A DNA stretch of 29,422 nucleotides from positions 26,959 to 56,380 of the forward strand of contig DCFT01000085.1 of NCBI GenBank assembly GCA_002319885.1. Reading direction: 5' to 3'. This document shows positions 24,231-29,422 of this stretch, in pieces; the stretch's first letter is position 1; each line of letters begins with the position of its first letter. The position numbers were made by a program, and so were the translations under genes. Origin of the DNA: Bacteroidales bacterium UBA1797 (GTDB lineage Bacteria; Bacteroidota; Bacteroidia; Bacteroidales; VadinHA17). The notes beneath the pieces are model-generated. The model saw nothing but the letters and a program-made list of their open reading frames with translations. It did not search any database and was not told the DNA's origin.

Positions 24231-26651
24231 CTATTCATACTTTAAAGACTGCGCAGGATTGACCTGAGCTGCCCGCATTATGCGATAGCTGATCGTAACC
24301 ACGGCAATGCCTAGTGCAATGGTAAAACCCGCAAAAAAACTGAAAACCTCAAGATTAATTCTGTAATAAAAACCCTCCAGCCATTTTGTAGCAATATAAT
24401 AAATCACTGGCCATGCAAACAGAGCTGAAATTGATACGAGAATAATAACTTCCCTTGATATAACTACATAAATCCCTGCAATAGTAGAGCCCATTGCTTT
24501 TCTTACTCCTATCTCTTTGGTACGCTGTTCCACTGTAAATGAAGTAAGTCCGAAAAGTCCCAATGCAGCTATGAATATGGCAAGGATCGAAAAGATCACT
24601 GCCATCTGGGCATTCTGTTTCTCCTGGACGTACATATGCTCGAAATCGGCATCAATAAAATAGTATTGAAGAGGGCTGTTTGGTATAAACTCTTTCCATT
24701 TAGCTTCAATACCACTAATAGCAGATGAAACATTCTTACCCGATAATCTGACAGTAATATATCCCCACAAGATATGATCAGTTTTGAAACGCAAAATATA
24801 TGGCTGTATTGGATTGCGAAGAGATTCGAAATTAAAATTTTTAACAACTCCTATGACTGGAACATACTCAATTTTCCCTGAATCGCCCGGCACCATAAAA
24901 CGGGTTTTTGAAAAATCAGTTATAGAGAAATTCTTGATAGCACTTTCATTTAAAATACAGGCCGCATTATCGGTAGTATACGATTTGTTGAATGACCTTC
25001 CGGCAACTATTTTCATACCGTATGTTTCGAGGTAGTCGTAATCAACCCAGTTAGTCTGCATTAAAAAATTCTCATCTTTTCTGCCTTCCATCGAGTAGCC
25101 GTTATCGTTGTTATTTCTTGCAGGAACTGCTGTTGAACTTGCAATATTTACCACACCGGGAACTCCCCTGACCGCGTCTTTGAATGATTCTACCCTTGCA
25201 CCAAGGGCATCTGCCCTGTTTATTACCAGTAACTGTTCTTTATTGAATCCGACATCTTTATTAAGCATATATTTAATCTGCCTGTACATAACAAGGGTTC
25301 CAATAATCAGCAGAATCGAAATAGTAAACTGAAAGACAACAAGGACTCTTCTCAGCCAACCGTTTTTCATGCTGTTTTTTACACTTCCTTTTAATACTTC
25401 GTATGGATTAAAAGATGAAAGATAGAATGCGGGATAGCTGCCTGCCAGAAGCCCCACCAATAACGAAAACAGGATAAGAACAGGTACAGCATACCAGGCA
25501 ATAAACAAATTCAGGACAAGATGCGAGCCAAGAAGATTATTAAAATAAGGCAGAGAAAGTCTGATGAATATCAGGGCGATAATAAGAGCTACAAATGAGA
25601 GTATAAATGATTCTGAAAGGAATTGCGTTATCAGAGCACCTCTCGAAGAACCACCGATCTTTTTTATTCCAACCTCCTTTGCCCTTCTTGAAGCCTGCGC
25701 TGTTGCAAGATTCATAAAGTTTATTGCGGCAATCAAGATAATAAGTATGGCAATACTCCCAAATATCTTAAGATACTTCGGATCAATAGCGGGTTTGAAC
25801 TGTTGCTGTATTGAAGGATCGAGGTGAACCTCCTTCAGATTTTGCAGATAAAACCTGTATTTATTCCCTTTTGCTGCAAAATCAGTTATTGAAACTCCCA
25901 TGTATTTCTGAAGTTCGGGTCCAACGTATTTTACTATCATCTCAGGCAGTTTGGCATCTACCGTTTTATAGCTTGTATTAGGTTTCAACATCAGATACGT
26001 GCTGAAACTGTTGCTCAGCCAGGTTGGGTTTTTTGAACCCGGATTAGTCATAAAGGATGTTATAACTGCAGCTGCAAAATGAGAATTTTCAGGTACGTCA
26101 CCCATAACTCCGGAAATAGTGTATAGAGCAGTATCTGACCCAATTTTAATTGTTTTGTCAATCGGATTTTCTTTCCCGAAAATCTTTTTGGCAATCGTTT
26201 CCGAAAGTACAGCTTTCCTTGGTGCATTAAGGAGATTATCCCTGTCACCTTTGATAACAGGGATTGAAAAGAAGTTGAAAAATGATGAATCTGCCTCAAC
26301 AATATTATCTTCAGTAAATGTCTGCTTATTATATTCAATAGTTGTGGGGCCCACGCCATTCATCCTTAAAAAATCCTGCACTTCAGGAACTTCCTTAACC
26401 ATAGTTGGTCCTATAACAGCTGCAGAATAAGCGACAGTTAACTCCTGACCGCCAATTTTCCCGTTCAGTACCATACGGTAAATGTTGTCTTTTTTTGTAT
26501 TAAACTTATCATAGCTTAATTCATTCAAAATAAAAAGAGCAATAAGAAGACTACATGCTATACCTATCGAAAGGCCCAGGATATTTATTACGATATATGC
26601 ACGTTGTCTTTTAAAAGATCTTATGCTATGCTTGATAAGGTTTGTAAACAT
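24231..26651 (-). CDS. FtsX/MacB-family ABC permease P5 (double-unit, 8 TM)
   Basis: An 806-residue permease, paralogue of P4 by tandem duplication. The layout is the same: basic start MFTNLIKHSIRSFKRQR, TM1 at about 18-42, periplasmic domain, three TMs with coupling motif KEVGIKKIGGSSRGAL, second unit with KEIGVRKAMGSTIAGI, and ending NPAQSLKYE. Differences from P4 are spread over the chain, with more in the periplasmic stretch after IGGQE (about residues 71-80) and fewer near the second coupling helix. That pattern would fit partners held constant on the cytoplasmic side and drift on the substrate side; this is an inference from reading by eye. It lies 125 bp after P6 in transcription order. 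Confidence 0.88.
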   Translation of the reverse strand: MFTNLIKHSIRSFKRQRAYIVINILGLSIGIACSLLIALFILNELSYDKFNTKKDNIYRMVLNGKIGGQELTVAYSAAVIGPTMVKEVPEVQDFLRMNGVGPTTIEYNKQTFTEDNIVEADSSFFNFFSIPVIKGDRDNLLNAPRKAVLSETIAKKIFGKENPIDKTIKIGSDTALYTISGVMGDVPENSHFAAAVITSFMTNPGSKNPTWLSNSFSTYLMLKPNTSYKTVDAKLPEMIVKYVGPELQKYMGVSITDFAAKGNKYRFYLQNLKEVHLDPSIQQQFKPAIDPKYLKIFGSIAILIILIAAINFMNLATAQASRRAKEVGIKKIGGSSRGALITQFLSESFILSFVALIIALIFIRLSLPYFNNLLGSHLVLNLFIAWYAVPVLILFSLLVGLLAGSYPAFYLSSFNPYEVLKGSVKNSMKNGWLRRVLVVFQFTISILLIIGTLVMYRQIKYMLNKDVGFNKEQLLVINRADALGARVESFKDAVRGVPGVVNIASSTAVPARNNNDNGYSMEGRKDENFLMQTNWVDYDYLETYGMKIVAGRSFNKSYTTDNAACILNESAIKNFSITDFSKTRFMVPGDSGKIEYVPVIGVVKNFNFESLRNPIQPYILRFKTDHILWGYITVRLSGKNVSSAISGIEAKWKEFIPNSPLQYYFIDADFEHMYVQEKQNAQMAVIFSILAIFIAALGLFGLTSFTVEQRTKEIGVRKAMGSTIAGIYVVISREVIILVSISALFAWPVIYYIATKWLEGFYYRINLEVFSFFAGFTIALGIAVVTISYRIMRAAQVNPAQSLKYE

Positions 26652-26776
26652 TTCTATTCAGTTAAAAGGATTATTAATTTACTCAATAATTCTGAGAGTT
26701 TTCAGACGGATAAATAATGTGATACATTTCTGCTAAAAGACAGTGAAAAAGGAATTATGTTGCAATGGAATTTATT

Positions 26777-29152
26777 TTATTCCGTCTTCAACGCTTCCGC
26801 AGGATTAATTCCTGTCGCTCTGTATGCCTGGAAACTGACTGTAAGCATTGCTATTACAATTGCACCTGCAGCTATTCCGGCAAATACAAAAAAGCTTAAA
26901 TCTATCCTGTAAGCAAACTGTTTCAGAAGAGATCGTACTATAATACAGCCAAGAGGAATTGCTATTGCTATGGAAATAATAACCGGAAGCATAAATTCTC
27001 TTGCTAGTGTGAACATTACCGTTACAGAATCTGCTCCCATAACCTTTCTTATACCCACTTCATTAGTCCTGCGTTCAGCTGAATAGGATGATAATCCGTA
27101 CAATCCCAGACAGGCAATTATTATCGCCAGAATGGTAAAATATTTAAGCAGAGCCGTAATGCGAATCTGTGCTCTAAACAACTTATCGTAGTCCTGATCA
27201 ATAAAGGTATAAGCTAAAGGATATTCTGGTATTACCTCTCTCCAGGCCTTTTCAACTTCCCTGAGTGATTCAGTAACATTACCCGGAGTCAATCTCACAA
27301 GAATACAATTCAGATAACCGACAGGAGCCAGGGCAAATGCCATTGGTTCAATGGCCTGATCTGCTCCTTTAAAATGAAAATTTTTAAGTACTCCAACAAT
27401 GACCCCGTTAAGTCCCATGAAATGGAAGCCTTTGCCAACAGGATCACCTATCCCCATTAGTTTGACCACTTCCTCATTTACCAGAAAATTACCCAGAGTA
27501 TCCCTGGCCATATCCGAAGGATAATCTTTTGAAAAATCCCTCCCTGAAACGAGCTTCATATTCATAGTCTTCAGATAATCATAATCGATAGCATTAGTAC
27601 CGATCAGAACTTGTTTTGCAGGGTCTTTCCCGGGCCAGTTGGCTCCGCCTGAGTTACTTCCCATCATTGTCGGATTATGCATTGAAGCAGTAACTCCCTG
27701 AATCAATGTCTCCTTACCCAGTTCAAGCTTAAGAGACTGATATTTCGACTTCATATCCTGAGGCATTGGTATACAGATCAGATTTTCCTTATTGAAACCA
27801 AGGTCCTTATTCTGCAGGAATTTCAGTTGCCTGTACATAAAGATTGCAGCTGTCGCTATTAGTATAGAAAGTGTGAATTGCACTACAACCAGTATCCGCC
27901 TTAATTTTCCATTACCTTTAGGTGAAGATGCTTCACCTTTAAGTACTGCGGCCGGCTTAAATGATGACAGGTATAAGGCAGGATAGATGCCTGAGATAAA
28001 ACCGGCTAACAAACCCACTATAAGAAAGTTAATTATAAATCGCAGCTGGAAAAGATCTGAAAGACTGAAGTTTTTGCCCGAAATATTATTGAACAAGCCA
28101 AGTAATAAACCTACCATGATCAAGGCAAGTATCATAGCAACGCCCACGAGAAACAGCGATTCCAGCATAAACTGGACTATCATTGACATCTGATCAGCGC
28201 CGGCCACTTTCTTTATACCTATCTCCCTGGCTCTTCCTGATGCTTTTGCAGTTGAGAGATTTATAAAATTTATACAGGCTATCAACAGAATGAATATTGC
28301 TATAAATGTAAAAATTGTGACCACAATGACGGGACCCTTAGACTCTTTAAAACCAAACTGCCCATGTAAATGTATATCAAGTAAAGGGAAAAGACTGAAT
28401 TTAGTCGTTGTCTGAGGATTATTCTCCAAGACAATATCGGTAAGCTTTTTGTTAACAGCATTAATGTCTGCCCCCTGTCTTAACTGAATAAATGTAAAAA
28501 TTGAATTATTTCCCCAGGAATTATCTGCAAAGCCAATTTTCTTAAGGTATGAATAAGGAATAACAGCACTGAAAGTGAGCATTGAATTTTGCGGGATCTC
28601 TTTAAAAACTCCTGTCACAGTAAATTGTGCTTTATTATCAACAGTAAGAGTTTTACCAATAGGATTGTCACTTCCAAAGTATTTTGTTGCCAGCTTTTGT
28701 GTAAGAATTATAGAGTTTGGTGAGTTTAATGCAGTCTCCTGGTCTCCCATACTCAGAGGCAAAGTAAAGATCTTGAGAAGGCTGGAATCGACGGCAGCGA
28801 TTGATGTTTCAAAAAAAACTTTATCCTCATAGCGGAACAGGACTCGTGGGAGCCATAGATTTAACCTCACCTGATCTTCAATTTCAGGGATCTTTTCTTT
28901 CCATACCGGACCTGATGGGACCGGTGTCACCGTGACGTGATACCGATCACCAGAATAGAACTGATCTTCTTCAACCCGATAGATAGTTTTTGCATTCGAG
29001 TTGAATTTTTCGAAACTAAATTCATCCTGGACCCATAACAGAATTAATAAAGAAGCAGCAAGACCTACTGCAAGTCCGGTTACGTTTATTAAAGTAAAAA
29101 CCTTATGTCGGGCAATATTTCTGACCGCTATCAAAAAGAAATTTTTTATCAT
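26777..29152 (-). CDS. FtsX/MacB-family ABC permease P6 (double-unit, 8 TM)
   Basis: A 791-residue permease and the first of the four same-strand permease genes. It starts MIKNFFLIAVRNIARHK, with TM1 at about 18-41. Coupling motifs are REIGIKKVAGADQMSM in unit one and NEVGIRKVMGADSVTV in unit two. The end is NPAEALKTE. Compared with P4/P5 it has a longer loop in the second periplasmic domain around SDMARDTLGNFLVNEE. The gene is divergent from P7, with 156 bp between the two starts. A TGTCTAAA half-site lies 17 bp upstream of its start, but no sigma54-type box was found. Confidence 0.88.
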   Translation of the reverse strand: MIKNFFLIAVRNIARHKVFTLINVTGLAVGLAASLLILLWVQDEFSFEKFNSNAKTIYRVEEDQFYSGDRYHVTVTPVPSGPVWKEKIPEIEDQVRLNLWLPRVLFRYEDKVFFETSIAAVDSSLLKIFTLPLSMGDQETALNSPNSIILTQKLATKYFGSDNPIGKTLTVDNKAQFTVTGVFKEIPQNSMLTFSAVIPYSYLKKIGFADNSWGNNSIFTFIQLRQGADINAVNKKLTDIVLENNPQTTTKFSLFPLLDIHLHGQFGFKESKGPVIVVTIFTFIAIFILLIACINFINLSTAKASGRAREIGIKKVAGADQMSMIVQFMLESLFLVGVAMILALIMVGLLLGLFNNISGKNFSLSDLFQLRFIINFLIVGLLAGFISGIYPALYLSSFKPAAVLKGEASSPKGNGKLRRILVVVQFTLSILIATAAIFMYRQLKFLQNKDLGFNKENLICIPMPQDMKSKYQSLKLELGKETLIQGVTASMHNPTMMGSNSGGANWPGKDPAKQVLIGTNAIDYDYLKTMNMKLVSGRDFSKDYPSDMARDTLGNFLVNEEVVKLMGIGDPVGKGFHFMGLNGVIVGVLKNFHFKGADQAIEPMAFALAPVGYLNCILVRLTPGNVTESLREVEKAWREVIPEYPLAYTFIDQDYDKLFRAQIRITALLKYFTILAIIIACLGLYGLSSYSAERRTNEVGIRKVMGADSVTVMFTLAREFMLPVIISIAIAIPLGCIIVRSLLKQFAYRIDLSFFVFAGIAAGAIVIAMLTVSFQAYRATGINPAEALKTE

Positions 29153-29168
29153 TAAATTAGTTTTTTTC

Positions 29169-29176
29169 TGTCTAAA
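29169..29176. promoter_or_regulatory. Half-site TGTCTAAA between P6 and P7
   Basis: The same octamer as in UAS-B and upstream of P2 occurs in the divergent P6-P7 region. The second half is not conserved and no sigma54-like box is near. By itself it is weak; it is listed because of its repeated placement in permease upstream regions. Confidence 0.15.
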
Positions 29177-29308
29177 GACTAGTAAACATTATAATTGTTG
29201 CAGATAAGTTATTTTTACAATAGAAATCATCCAATATAGAATGCATCACACTCAATTTTTTTATGTCTTTGAAAAGAAAATTTAAGTAAAAATCTCATAG
29301 TAACACTC

Positions 29309-29422
29309 ATGATAAAGAACTTTTTTATAAACGCATACCGCAATATGAGGAAACAAGGCGGATATGTACTGCTGAACGTAGGCGGTCTTGCTATCGGTCT
29401 AACCAGTTTCCTTTTTATATCA
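29309..29422 (+). CDS. FtsX/MacB-family permease P7, N-terminal part (cut by window edge)
   Basis: An open frame of 38 codons runs from ATG 29309 to the window edge. It starts MIKNFFINAYRNMRKQGG and continues with NVGGLAIGLTSF, the pattern of the N-terminal basic helix and TM1 in all six complete permeases here. It is therefore the start of a seventh paralogue, divergent from P6, and the array extends beyond the window. Only the first 38 residues can be judged. Confidence 0.75.
   Translation, partial: MIKNFFINAYRNMRKQGGYVLLNVGGLAIGLTSFLFIS

Noticed and set aside
26060..26359. Minus-strand frame inside permease P5
   Set aside because: It is an out-of-frame shadow of P5, whose own frame matches its paralogues throughout.

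Overview
The window looks like an AT-rich chromosomal segment of a Bacteroidota bacterium, probably in or near the Bacteroidales/Marinilabiliales. This placement is an inference. It rests on the families present (long double-unit FtsX/MacB permeases in arrays, DUF1338, Tat-exported DUF362, a secreted GH2 enzyme), on starts that mostly lack a Shine-Dalgarno sequence, and on candidate TAnnTTTG -7 boxes. I see no rRNA, tRNA, CRISPR array, phage gene or transposase.

Left part (1-6700), metabolic genes, all on the minus strand. It holds a D-2-hydroxyacid dehydrogenase (181-1137), a 56-residue single-pass membrane protein (1431-1601), a two-gene unit of a Tat-exported DUF362 protein and a secreted GH2 glycosidase (5734 down to 1728, 5 bp apart), and a DUF1338 protein related to 2-oxoadipate dioxygenase/decarboxylase (5882-6691).

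Right part (6860-29422), a large export locus with its own regulator. On the plus strand come a TolC-like outer-membrane protein, a HlyD/MacA-like adaptor and a MacB/LolD-type ATPase, then two double-unit FtsX/MacB permeases, called here P1 (10716-13070) and P2 (13241-15637). Next, on the minus strand, is an overlapping pair of an NtrC-type sigma54 activator (18433-17066) and its histidine kinase (17076-15709). A small GRAM-like protein (18735-19043) with a strong terminator follows. Four more minus-strand permeases come next: P3 (21583-19208), P4 (24175-21755), P5 (26651-24231) and P6 (29152-26777). The start of a seventh, P7, runs off the right edge on the plus strand. Only one ATPase, one adaptor and one outer-membrane channel are visible for six complete permeases.

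The most interesting signal is regulatory. A 17-bp dyad of the form TGTC-N9-GACA (best copy TGTCAAATAATTAGACA) lies upstream of the activator gene. A second copy sits 52 bp upstream of a sigma54-like promoter in front of tolC, and a weaker third copy 85 bp upstream of a similar element in front of P1. This suggests an NtrC-type activator that controls its own gene, the export tripartite unit and the first permeases. The tolC promoter also argues that its true start is 7005, not the upstream ATG at 6960. The kinase has almost no periplasmic loop, so the locus resembles in layout the Bce-type modules of Firmicutes, where an FtsX-superfamily permease and an intramembrane-sensing kinase work together. 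That parallel is inference.
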